Part shown: positions 42,620-52,739 of the stretch, piece by piece
Position numbering within the stretch: the stretch's first letter is position 1
Layout of the letters: the number at the start of each line of letters is the position of its first letter
Assembly: GCF_000764305.2 (NCBI RefSeq)
Contig: NW_025935151.1
Location: 310,001-374,000 of the forward strand
Direction of reading: 5' to 3'
Origin: Hyalella azteca
Lineage: Eukaryota; Arthropoda; Malacostraca; Amphipoda; Hyalellidae
Length of the DNA: 64,000 nucleotides
Translations under genes and position numbers: made by a program
Notes under the pieces: model-generated
Told to the model about the DNA's origin: nothing
The model's input: only the letters and a program-made list of their open reading frames with translations
The model's database searches: none

Positions 42620-43750
42620 GCAACATGCCCCTAACAACATTGTAACCAAAAGTAACACCCCCTCTGTTTTCAGTTATTATATCCGTTATAATTGATTGAA
42701 AAAATAATATTATTTTATATTGATATCATAATTCATATCTTCTCGTTTGCATATACATTAGAGTCAACTATCCCAAATTTTGTTATTTTGTTTTAAAGAT
42801 TGTTACGAATAACCGTAATTTAAAGGCTCGTGAAGATTTGCCATCAATCTTATTGTTACATAATGAAGAGGATCAAAAGATTGTTTCATTTCCATATAAA
42901 TCGGTCTCTCAATACTGCTCTCTCGCTAAACTCTATTCCCAAAACATCGTCACGGTACAGTAGATTTAAATGAAGGTATTGTATGTCAACAATTATACAA
43001 TCAAACTAACGATAAATGTCATCCGTTCCATATAGCTTGATTCAGACATCAAGTTGTTCTTGTCGTAAACAACATAGATGACCTTTACTAGGCGATCGGA
43101 AATTTCTGGAGTAAAAATTTGCGCCATGATTAATTTTGGAATCGATCAAGTTAGTTTTTTAATGACGTCATACTTTCTTGATTTTCGAGTTCTCTGTCAT
43201 CCTTCTAGTTTCAATTACGAGTTTCATTTTGACAAGAAATCTAAATTTATGCTAAAGCGCTTATAAGGTCTGTTATTACCAAGTGACATCTTCTCGCACG
43301 TGAACCTTGAGCGATGAAAAGAGGACAACAATATTTTCTTACTTATATTAAAATTAACCCATGCCTCCATACTTTTTTCTAAGTTGTAATTAGTTATATT
43401 TACTATTCTTTATAAAAAATACCTCCCTGTTGAAAGCATGCCAACAAGAATATAGTAACAGTTTGCTACCAACTCGAGCAAGCAAAATATCGAAATTGTT
43501 TACACATAATTGTGATAAAACAATGTTGAGATCTTCAAAATATTTGATTTTAAAGTAAATGATAGATGTCAGCTTCCGATGAGAAGTTTATGTACATCGG
43601 AAAAAACATTTTTACTCATACCTCAAATGAGAATTGCTGGAATTAACGGGTTACCTATTGTAAATTAAATTATAGCATTTTCATTTCTTATGACGTTACT
43701 TGAGCATCGAGAAATTTTGCGTTGGTTCTCGCTTCCGCCCTGAGCCAAGG
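42620..43750. other. AT-rich stretch, nothing recognised
   Basis: Only a 62-codon ATG frame at 43078-43266 (plus), AT-rich and chance-like. Confidence 0.5.
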
Positions 43751-43756
43751 CTGGAA

Positions 43757-44107
43757 TTAAGGCCTCTGGTGCCTCGGAGCTCGGCGGTCGTAGACGTCGC
43801 TTTTATGATTAATAAGGCGCTTCTTTTGCAAAAAACGACAACCCTGAGGACGACTAATTACAGAAGCAGGTGGTACTAGGAGCGCGTTTTTCGTCAGGAC
43901 TTGCAGAGCTGCCATCGTAAAAGATATAATTTTCCTCATGCGATGTACAGGTTTCGGTGAAGGTTTGGCAGGAAAAATGGTGAATGTCGCAGCTATATAG
44001 TGAGAGGGTTTTGTCACGTGTTTAGGAAACCACGAGGCGTCTGGTGTAGGTTCAATTAATGAAAATCGCCACTGACCGGCCCAGTGGCACCGAACTCCTT
44101 CGTTCAT
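43757..44107 (-). CDS. Candidate ORF or 3' exon, unknown protein (116 aa)
   Basis: ATG at 44107 in a favourable context (GGAAATGAACG) with the stop at 43757-43759. An acceptor-like ATATTTTATTACAG lies about 20 bases upstream (AG at 44127-44128), and the frame stays open to it. GC is clearly above the flanks. It begins MNEGVRCHWAGQWRFSLIEP, is proline- and basic-rich in the middle and very basic at the C-terminus (CRFLQKKRLINHKS). No signal peptide or known domain. Confidence 0.27.
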   Translation of the reverse strand: MNEGVRCHWAGQWRFSLIEPTPDASWFPKHVTKPSHYIAATFTIFPAKPSPKPVHRMRKIISFTMAALQVLTKNALLVPPASVISRPQGCRFLQKKRLINHKSDVYDRRAPRHQRP

Positions 44108-44159
44108 TTCCCGGAGTTTTAGATTGCTGTAATAAAATATCAATTAAAATGATGCTAGC

Positions 44160-45185
44160 GATCAATTTAGTTTACGTTTGTCTCGAAATCCATGATATAT
44201 TTTAAATGCTTCACTTGATAAGTTAGATTTTCTTTGATAATTAAACTAATAATTCCGTCCCAGGCATAAGCAAACAAACCGCAAAACGTGTAATTCAGTT
44301 CCTTTTTGCTCCAAAAACCTCCCTTAACCATGCGACAATACTAATAACGATGCTACGTTTGCATGCAGCACTACATGCACGACCGCAGTTAATTTCAATA
44401 TTATTATTTACGTAAGAACCTAAGGTGGTGGACCTTCCTGGATCGGAAATTGGACAGGAAACTTAGGCCTTGGGCACGCCAGGCCACTTGAGTTTACATG
44501 TTTCTGAAGATTACAACTAACGTTCAATTAAAGGTGATTTAACGTTATTTCAATAAAATAAACGCGTAATCAACGTATTATTAAATATTATCTGCTTAGA
44601 GTGTTAGAACTCGTTAACACCGCGTGGAGTGGCGTTGGCATCATGTGTGCTGTTCTCATTAACGCCGAATTTTTGCTCATGAATTTATTTTTCCGTTCAT
44701 TTCTGTGGCAGTTTATTGCATTCCATTCGAAATTATTCCTAAGTAAATGGATTAGACATTGTAAAGTTTAGTTTAAATTGACATTGTAGAATTAGCCTTA
44801 CAATTCAATTTTTCATGTATTTGATTTAGTTCATTAATCATAATAACTGATTTGTAATTAAGAAGTTTGATTGAGTTCGGAAAAATATAAAGTCAGAATT
44901 ATTAAATGTAATGAAAATTTTTTAATTCAAAACTTGTCAATGAAATGATATCAACTTTTTTCGGATGAAGCAATATTGCAAAAAGTAATTTCGGATGTAT
45001 CAATTAATAGATGTTTATCTCAACGACGAAATTTGTTAATTTTTGAAAAAAAATACATTGATCTTCCCATTATTATTTCAGTTTCGATCGTTTCGAAGTG
45101 CAAAATAGATAAAAGTGTTCCCAGAATTTTCGTAGGTTTCTCTCGATTTATTCGAAAACTTGCTGTAATAATTAGCTTCTAAACA
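44160..45185. other. AT-rich stretch, nothing recognised
   Basis: No supported gene. A 27-codon plus frame near 44425-44510 reads like an RCC1 fragment but is too short to support. Confidence 0.45.
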
Positions 45186-45188
45186 TAT

Positions 45189-45357
45189 ATGTTGTTCGAA
45201 TATATAAGAAATATTAAATAAATAAAATATTATATATATTAATATTTAATATATAATAAATATTAATATATATAATATTAAATTATTAAATATAGTAATT
45301 AATATATTAATATTTAATATTAAACATAATAAATATATTAAATATTAATATAAATTC
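45189..45357. repeat. Near-pure A/T block
   Basis: About 170 bases of ATATTAATATTT-type words with almost no G or C, containing many short self-complementary stretches. Confidence 0.9.
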
Positions 45358-45407
45358 AAATATCCTCTGACGAACTAAAAATATTTTTCATCAACAGTCA
45401 CTCATAA

Positions 45408-45545
45408 GCCTGAACCGAATCCTCGCGTAGCAGGAGCGCGGTGAGCGCAGTAGCAACATTAGAGCCGCAGTTGCGCGGCTGTTTGGCCGAGCGCCTTTGC
45501 CCGAGGCTTGGACCACATGGCGCACGCGCGTCCTCATCGAGGCTA
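45408..45545. other. CpG-rich islet
   Basis: GC- and CpG-rich block (many GCGC and CGCG words) only 50 bases from a near-pure A/T block. Frames are open on both strands through it (minus: SLDEDARAPCGPSLGQ; plus: VARLFGRAPLPEAWTT), as high GC allows. Promoter-type CpG patch or exon; not decidable. Confidence 0.4.
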
Positions 45546-46017
45546 CTTCGGTCGACATAAAGACACAAGTTCAAAGAAGTAATATATGAGTTTGCGCTGG
45601 AGTAATACACTAAAAAGGGGCGCTAAAGTGCCGGGCTGGATTGGTGCTCGAATCTCGCAAGTCGTGAAGATGAATTCTAGCGATATAGAAGATGGTACAA
45701 TTTAATTTAGTTAACTAGAATGACACAATAAAATTAAAGTGGCCTGTGAAAAATTGGCCTGTAATTCCGTTCAAGATGGATTTCAAAGGCATGAAATCGA
45801 GTAAAGTAGCGATAAAAATATTTACGCTATTAAGCATTTATAAACCTATTTTTCCGTCTTTCTAATGCCTAAAAACCAGCAAAAAAATACCATCCGCGAG
45901 AAAATACTACATATATGTTCTTAATTTTTAATGAAGTCTAGCAAGCTACAGTCAAGCCATTTTTAAACGGAAAATATCTTTCTTAAAAAAATAAATGAAA
46001 AAAGGCTGACGCTGGTG

Positions 46018-46030
46018 TTTTTTTTTTTTT
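46018..46030 (+). repeat. Poly-T run (13 T) leading into an acceptor-like site
   Basis: T13 followed by GTACTGAAACAG at 46031-46042; a CTGAC branch-like word lies about 10 bases before the run. Confidence 0.85.
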
Positions 46031-46042
46031 GTACTGAAACAG

Positions 46043-46178
46043 GGGCAAGGGCTCGGCAATTTCGAGAGTAATAATCACAGTATCGAATGATGAAGATTGC
46101 GGCCGACAGCAGGCCAGCGATGTCTCACTTGCCGATCGAATGAACCGTCGACGCTGGGATGATTTTTACATGCCGTAA
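46043..46178 (+). CDS. Candidate exon after a strong polypyrimidine acceptor (44 codons plus stop)
   Basis: After the T13 tract and CAG at 46040-46042, skipping one base, the frame reads GKGSAISRVIITVSNDEDCG then RQQASDVSLADRMNRRRWDD to TAA at 46176-46178. Charged and GC-richer than the flanks. The splice-type context is good. The stop makes it a terminal exon if real. Family unknown. Confidence 0.22.
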
Positions 46179-46876
46179 TGTGTCGGAGCTCCTCAACCGC
46201 GCGCCGCTCCTATGGCGACTTTGTCCGCAAGTGGATTATAATGAAAGGAAGTGTCGTATAGGTGAAGAATATCGAGCTGTTGTCCATCAACAGGTCATCG
46301 AAAAATGTTGTGGTCAATAAATGACTAACATTTATGGGCGTTTAGACGGAAAGAGTAATCGTCTGTAACCACTTTATGGGTAATGAGGGTGAACAATTTT
46401 TACTCCGATGTTTCGGTTGTTCTATCAATGCCGCCTGTGCGCAAAAATACCTTGTCACAAAATACAGGTAATTTTCACCTTAAAGAGCATGATTCGATTG
46501 GGATAAATTTAAGTTCAGTATCACAAAAAGTTGCGTTAGTTCTGCATCATCACATCAAATTTTGATTCTTATTTCTGCTCTCTAAACATTTTTATGATTC
46601 ATTATTGTAATTGTATTTATCTTTTTACTTATTTTACTTATTTAGCAGATATCTCATTTCATTTTTTTTTTGTTTGACACTGCGAAAGGAAACGAACATA
46701 GTTTGTGCATAAGAATTATGAAAATTCGCAAATAATTTTTTAATCGTGAATTATCGTAAAGTTTTTCCCTCAGTTGCATCCCACGTCATGGCGTGAAGTT
46801 TTCACGATCACTTTCAATTTGAAGTGATGAAGTTTTTGGCTCACACACCGCGATGCCGGAGCCTGATATGATTCAG

Positions 46877-47021
46877 AGGAATTAAATCCCGAGAACGAGT
46901 TTATCGGACCAGGACTTTAAAGTTTAATGAGTGTGAGGAGAGAGGCTTAAGAGATCGGACGTTAAAAGGAAGAGATCCTATCCAGCAAATCCTCGAAGAA
47001 AGGATCCCAGAACTCGATGAA
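46877..47021 (+). CDS. Candidate internal exon with both splice borders (48 codons)
   Basis: ATGATTCAG ends at 46876 and GAA-GTAAGA gives a strong donor at 47022. The 145-bp segment (one base plus 48 codons) is open and reads GIKSRERVYRTRTLKFNECE then ERGLRDRTLKGRDPIQQILE and ERIPELDE. It is highly charged, like a coiled or disordered linker. The acceptor is pyrimidine-poor. The frame continues open 9 codons past the donor to a TAA. No family recognised. Confidence 0.25.
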
Positions 47022-47029
47022 GTAAGATC

Positions 47030-48600
47030 TCGTGTGGTGAGATAAAAGGATTAATTAAAAGATTCCACTGATTCATTTGAACGTCAATAAACATTTTCAA
47101 CATTTTTGTACATAAAATGACATAATTTTAGACTTCAATTTAACACTTACGAAATTTTTTAATAATAATTCTTGATATTAAACTTTAAAATTAAGCGACA
47201 AGTCAAAGTCCTACAATATTTATAAAAATGAGGTGACTATTTCCTATTACGCTTAGATTTCAGTGATTCAACATAAAATGAGAATGAATAATTGATATTC
47301 CTCTTTAATTATCAATTAATTTTATGACAAAAGATCACCATTGAATGTTATAAGCGATAATTCTTTTTAATTAATACTTAATTTATTGAGATAGGGTCAT
47401 CATTGAATGCTAGAAACGATAATATGTCTAGTAGCCCAAAACACAAAATAAGAGCCACTCCATTTCATGCATTTTTACCGAGCAATTAACGGCCGGCTGA
47501 GAACGGCTGCCATTCAAGACCAGCCTTTAATTAATAATCATATGAATTAGCCAAATGACGCGTTTGGCATTTGATATTCTGTTTTCATGCTGCTTTGTTG
47601 TGAAATTCAGCTGTCATCTATTTAAAGTACTAAGTACCTTTTGTTTGAAAGTAAAAGTACCTTTTTTTTGGGGGGGGGGGGTAAAAGTCTCCCAATAATT
47701 CTTGAATTTTCTTTGTCTGTCGAATTTTTAATTGACGCATGCCAGTGATGTTTCAAAATTTATGCGATTATGCGATATGAAGGAACTAAATTTATTTTAA
47801 TGTTTACAACAAAATTTTTACATGGCATAGGATATCAAAAATTAAGGTTTAAATTTGAACGAAGATTAGAAGAAATGATTTATAATATTGGTAATAGACG
47901 CAAAAATTTCTGATTTAGAATTTATATCGCAGGTGAATTTCTTTACCAATAAATTTTGTGTTAAACTTTAATTTCCTAATGTTCATTATTTCCTACCTCG
48001 TTGAGCTGCAGCCATTCAATACTTATAGCTTTTACATAGATTTAGTGGCGCAATTGGTCTGCACAAAAATAAGATAGTAAATCAACGGTCTGCATTTGTG
48101 ATTCCGTGACCAGTAAAAATCACTGCAAGTTTTCATCATTTTGAAAAGCTATACCATGTTTATACATTCTTCCATGAAATTATAGATTTTACGCACCATA
48201 TGGCATATTGTATCTATAGCTTCATCCATCGTCGAGATAGATAGTTTGCATTGAATAGCTGTGCATGTATGATCGTCGCTTGATTTTGCTTGTACAGTTG
48301 AGATCGAGGGTTGACGTTATTCGTAAAAATTAGCTCACTTGATCCTATAATTATTCATGTAATTCTTCAATCAGACATTACTGGAATTTGAAGATCTTGA
48401 TTCATGAAGCTATCGATAAAGAATAATAAAGAGATATAATATGCAGCCACATGACTGTTATTAAGTTATCGGAACTTTGCACAGTAAATGATTATTAAAT
48501 TTCAGGAAAGAACCTGATACTGCATTATCTAACCAATTTCATTGACGTAACGACAATGATTGAAAACTGGAAATTGATTTAAGCATGTATCGTAAACTCA
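47030..48600. other. AT-rich stretch, no gene recognised
   Basis: No supported gene. Contains the T8G12 tract listed separately. Confidence 0.5.
47662..47681 (+). repeat. T8G12 homopolymer junction
   Basis: Eight T followed by twelve G, inside a local duplication of AAAGTACCTTTT / AAAAGTACCTTTT. G-runs of this length are rare in such AT-rich DNA. Confidence 0.9.
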
Positions 48601-48612
48601 AACCACGCAGAT

Positions 48613-48819
48613 ATGCTAGGCATATCACAATTATGCTCTTCATCGCTGGACTTATTCTTGCTCGCTTCCCATAATAATTCTTTAACGGCCTTTGATTTCC
48701 ATCATGAATTAGAAAACAGAAGCTTAAAAAAGATCCTGATCAATTATTTCCTGGAGCGAGCAATAAATTTAGTAGCAGGGCAATTATGCACTAATTCTAC
48801 GATGCTTTTATGGAAATGA
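48613..48819 (+). CDS. Candidate ORF, unknown protein (68 aa)
   Basis: True ATG, stop TGA at 48817-48819. It begins MLGISQLCSSSLDLFLLASH with a hydrophobic stretch, then a charged centre (LENRSLKKILINYFLERAIN). The N-terminal hydrophobic run is too short and polar for a clear signal peptide. Length is chance-level. Confidence 0.18.
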   Translation: MLGISQLCSSSLDLFLLASHNNSLTAFDFHHELENRSLKKILINYFLERAINLVAGQLCTNSTMLLWK

Positions 48820-49644
48820 GCGCCTCGCTGATTGTCCGTAGTTTATGTCGGACGCGCGGCCTACGGCGCGGGGATGAGCGCATTCGTAAGGCGTACTAAA
48901 AAAAACTCATTCGGAAGGATTTAATTCCCCCATATTAATGAGGAATATTGGCGGCTGACTTCATCGGGCTTGGAAAAATAAGAGAGAATTTGAAAAATAT
49001 TGTTTAGAATACACGCGCCTGTCGACATCGCAAAATAAATTTTTAAAACAAAACCAATATATTAATAATATTTTATTCTGTATCGTGTGTCACTTTAAAT
49101 GTAACGTAAGTTTTTTTAAACATTCAAAAACATTAATAATTTGAAATCGTCATCAAAACTGACTTTTATTAATATATTGTCAATGATAGGTTACCAGCTA
49201 TCATATGAAAGATGATTCGGATAAAGTCATGCCGCTGTTGCAAGCATTAAAGAATTGATTCCTTGACCTGGCCGACAAGCTGGCAAGCCTGTTTGTCTGC
49301 CTTTGTTTTGCGTTTGTTCTGCGCTGTTTGTAAACATCTAAAATGACTGCGTTCAGAATCACTCACCTCACCTTGATTCAAGGCCATGAGAAGATTCTCA
49401 GTCTGTAATATAACTAACGACAGTCTTTAATAAACAGATCAGAGTTTAATATGACTAAAGACAGTAAGCTTTTAGTGAGTCTTGTTTTTGATGTTTCGTG
49501 TCATCCTCGAAGACTGCTTTCCTAGACTATTATTTTCAGTCATTTAACTCTTTTATTCAAAGGTTTTATTGTTTTGACCAAAGTTATTTAAAAAAAATTA
49601 ATGAATACTACATGGATTAAAATTATAGATGGCTCATTCATTAT

Positions 49645-49862
49645 AATTGCATGTAAGCTAGGTATCAGTTGTTAAGAATACATTTTAAGACATGAAATGC
49701 AAGTATTGTGGCCCCAACCATAAAAAGTTAATTAATAACATGTGGATACAAATTTTAGGCGCTGCATTTTAGGTGCTTAGCTTGTAAGCTAAGTAACAGT
49801 AGTCAAGAATACATTTCATGATGCACAAATATGCAAATATTTGGGCTTCAGTTAAAAAAATT
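49645..49862 (+). repeat. Diverged tandem duplication, 131-bp period
   Basis: Units beginning GCATGTAAGCTAGGTATCAG (49649) and GCTTGTAAGCTAAGTAACAG (49780) align for about 80 bases, including GT(T/C)AAGAATACATTT and a TGCAA-rich middle, with scattered substitutions. Confidence 0.7.
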
Positions 49863-50166
49863 GCCAGGGCCCCGGAATGGTAGATGAGATGGTTTGCAAA
49901 TTCCGTTGTGTGACGTAGCTACTGGGCGAAATATGCAAAAACATCCATGCCTCAGCAAAAATTTTGTATAGCCAACGTCACAGGAGAGAATATATTCCAT
50001 GTAGAAGAATAAAGAAACAAATCTACTAACGTTGAAAAACAATTCAAGACACCAGAACTAAAGACAAGATATTTCAACCGTGGCCCACGGGATGTTGCTG
50101 CGATACTACAACAGAAGCAAACTAAGTCATCAATACAATGAATAATAAGTCAGAAAATTCATCGAG

Positions 50167-50385
50167 ATGAACAAACTATCAATCAGTAAGACGCTAACGC
50201 CAATGAACGACAAACCGGACTTCAGCTATAATGAGTGCCTCACATGCACACGCTCGGCCTTGGACTTTGTTCACCTCAAGGGCTTCAATGCAATGAAGAA
50301 TGGCTTCACCGCAAGGCTTCCATGCATTGAAAATGATATATTCAGAGCCCCGCAAGTACTTGAAATTACAAGAAGCCTCGCATGA
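50167..50385 (+). CDS. Candidate ORF, unknown protein (72 aa)
   Basis: True ATG in a favourable context (TCGAGATGAAC), stop TGA. It begins MNKLSISKTLTPMNDKPDFS; a Cys pair (CLTC) sits near residue 25. GC is raised. The minus strand is also open over 50194-50436 (no ATG). No family recognised. Confidence 0.2.
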   Translation: MNKLSISKTLTPMNDKPDFSYNECLTCTRSALDFVHLKGFNAMKNGFTARLPCIENDIFRAPQVLEITRSLA

Positions 50386-50628
50386 TTCAGGCAAATATAT
50401 ATAATAGATCGCTGGGGTGGAATCAGAATTGCTCAAAGTCGCATGCAGTACGTAATTGGTAAAAAATATTATACATCAAAACATACGGTAGTAAAACATA
50501 GATAGGGAAATTAATTAATCCATATTGTAAATGAATGAATCATTAATGAAAGCAGTCATCCAATAGCTCAGAATTAGAGCGAAAAAAGCGCCATCGTCTC
50601 CTCAGGTTTTCTGAGGTTTGAATTGCAG

Positions 50629-50833
50629 TCATTTGGCCGCTAATGAGACGTCGTCTCGTGACAAGTTCCCAATCAGAAACGTAATAAAGACGATCAGGAA
50701 TAGCAGATCTCATGTCAATTGCCGCGAGGATCACGAGTCAATCCATCGATCTCCTTCACCTGAATCCATCAGTCGCACAAGGATCAATTGGGATCGTAAA
50801 GCCGTTTCAGGAGAAGACCTACAACGTTCTTAG
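50629..50833 (+). CDS. Candidate 3' exon, Ser/Arg-rich (67 codons plus stop)
   Basis: An acceptor-like GAGGTTTGAATTGCAG ends at 50628. After one base the frame reads HLAANETSSRDKFPIRNVIK, then a hydrophilic stretch with REDHESIHRSPSPESISRTR, to TAG at 50831-50833. The Ser/Arg/Glu composition is typical of disordered regions. A 6-bp stem (CCTCAG/CTGAGG) lies just upstream. The minus strand is open too. Confidence 0.22.
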
Positions 50834-50839
50834 TATTTC

Positions 50840-51970
50840 TTAAATTTCGGGTGAACGTTATTCTGAACTTATAAATTTTACGTTTTCTGTTAATATGTAC
50901 GTAGCTTAAACTATCTTAAAATATTTGTTAATATACAAATAACCTAAATTCACAAGTAAATGCCATGACGACGCAGAGTTTTTTCAGATAAATTGAGAAG
51001 TTGCAAAAATAGCGACAAATACTTCGAATATAATTCGTTAAACAAATAAAAACACTGATCGTTGAAACTTTCGTCGCGTTCTCCATTCCTGCCAGATGCT
51101 CACATTATCCATTCGTCAACGCCTATTAATGGAAGTCAAAGTTCATTAAAAAAACTCATCTGCAATCCAAACTGTCTCCGATTGCTCATTAGGTGGCCCA
51201 TCACCGCGTAACAGGGAGTCTTTCCTGTATTTCAGGGACCAGAAAACTTTCGTAGAAGTAAAAGTTCAGAGAAGACTTGCCGTAATTGAGATGTTTCTTT
51301 AATGGTCTTCGGGACTTGAAGCTTGTAACAAGGGATCGGGTTACATTAGTTGGTTTTCAGCACTTGAAATTAGTTACGAAATACCCACTCGCTCTTGTCC
51401 AAGTTTGTTTTCTTTGACTGCTCGGAGAAAACATTGACCATTGAGGAAGCAAAATCACAGGATATTTTGAGATCCAAATTGATTTTGGATCATGTAAAAA
51501 TATCTTCTTAAAAAACACAATAATATCTTTATCACCTGAAAATGTTGGTAACAGATAATTATTATGAGCTAATAAATTATTTAAAATTTTATATAAAAGT
51601 TACAACTAAGTATATTTAACATTTAATTTACTATTATAATTCATTAGCTTGAATCAAAATTGAAGATGAAAAAATCTCGCAACTGTGAAAGCAATTTCCT
51701 GTTTTATTTCAGTATTCAACATAAACATTATGAAAGCCTTATTTCAGTTTTTGGAAGTGTCGCAATGTCCTTGCCATTAACGCTCACACATTCGAATAAA
51801 TTGATTGCGATTTAACACTTAATTCATTTTAATATGGAAGAAGCGATGCTTGTTAAGTAAGTTTCAAGTGATATATTAGCCCAAAATAATAATTAAAATT
51901 GTATTGAAAAATAACAAAATAACAAGCTCACTTATGCGAGTTAATGTTTGTTCCTCCAATCCGTTTTGCC
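50840..51970. other. AT-rich stretch, nothing recognised
   Basis: No supported gene or repeat array. Confidence 0.5.
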
Positions 51971-51974
51971 GTAG

Positions 51975-52184
51975 TTAACTCTTCCGTCTGGATGCAAATT
52001 AATTATCAAATCATATAGAACTGAAACGAATGCTCGAAATTTTCGGTGCGCGATAAAACTCATCCAATTTGCGAGGATCGCAGCCACTTGTGAAGAAAAA
52101 GATGGTGTTGAGGCAATCGTCTCTCCCTCACACGTAGTCTACAAGAGGGTCAAATTTTTTGAGGCCAACTTAGGTTCTGATTAA
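51975..52184 (+). CDS. Candidate 3' exon, unknown protein (69 codons plus stop)
   Basis: A long pyrimidine-rich acceptor (GTTCCTCCAATCCGTTTTG, then CCGTAG) ends at 51974 and is followed in phase 0 by a 69-codon frame with no ATG, GTG or TTG. It reads LTLPSGCKLIIKSYRTETNA, then RNFRCAIKLIQFARIAATCE, then a segment containing VVYKRVKFFEANLGSD, to TAA at 52182-52184. Composition is balanced. The family is not recognised. It is one of the better exon-like segments, though one like it is not improbable by chance. Confidence 0.25.
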   Translation, partial: LTLPSGCKLIIKSYRTETNARNFRCAIKLIQFARIAATCEEKDGVEAIVSPSHVVYKRVKFFEANLGSD

Positions 52185-52238
52185 TGAAGAGCTTTCGGCA
52201 GTGGCTGCTTCTGGGACTCTAAGAAAAACTCATAAAAT

Positions 52239-52395
52239 TCCTCATTGAAGTTTGATGGCTTGCGATTACTACACAAAGCTTCTATTGTACGTACGCCGAC
52301 CCTAGAGGGCCACAAGACTATGAAGGATGCCGCCGTAAATTTAGCAGTCATTGCACGACCTCACGAAACTGGCATAATAAAGTCTTCATAGCCGC
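52239..52395 (+). CDS. Candidate exon, unknown protein (about 50 codons)
   Basis: Open plus-strand frame following the previous one; AAG at 52252-52254 could be an acceptor. It reads FDGLRLLHKASIVRTPTLEG then HKTMKDAAVNLAVIARPHET to a TAG. The minus strand is open over 52360-52490, so the strand is uncertain. Confidence 0.15.
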
Positions 52396-52739
52396 GAGCC
52401 ATACATTAGAGCTCAAACTCCGATGCTTCGGTATTTCGTACCTCAAATCTTCATTCAAGTACGATAAAAATCCAGCAGACAAATTTTATCCGTCGTCTAA
52501 TTTTAGTCGTTGACGTATATTGACACATGCCAGGATATGGCACGATCATTACAGATATTTGGTATATCATATATTTATGACTAAATATATATCCTTACAA
52601 TTCAATCAGTTCTTGCATGAAATTATTTGCATGCAGCAAGTCCGAGCGAAAGGTTCAATTTACGTGTCATTATTGATATTTTTAGCAGCTTATTGTAAAG
52701 AAGGACGTGCTTTCATTGTAGAGTATTGCGGCTAGTTGA

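Noticed and set aside
44425..44510. RCC1-like peptide GNLGLGHARPLE on the plus strand
   Set aside because: Only 27 open codons, no splice-like borders and no neighbouring repeats of the motif.
45630..45680. GGTGCTCGAATCTCGC resembling a tRNA T-arm
   Set aside because: The 10-mer is off consensus and no other tRNA arms can be formed around it.
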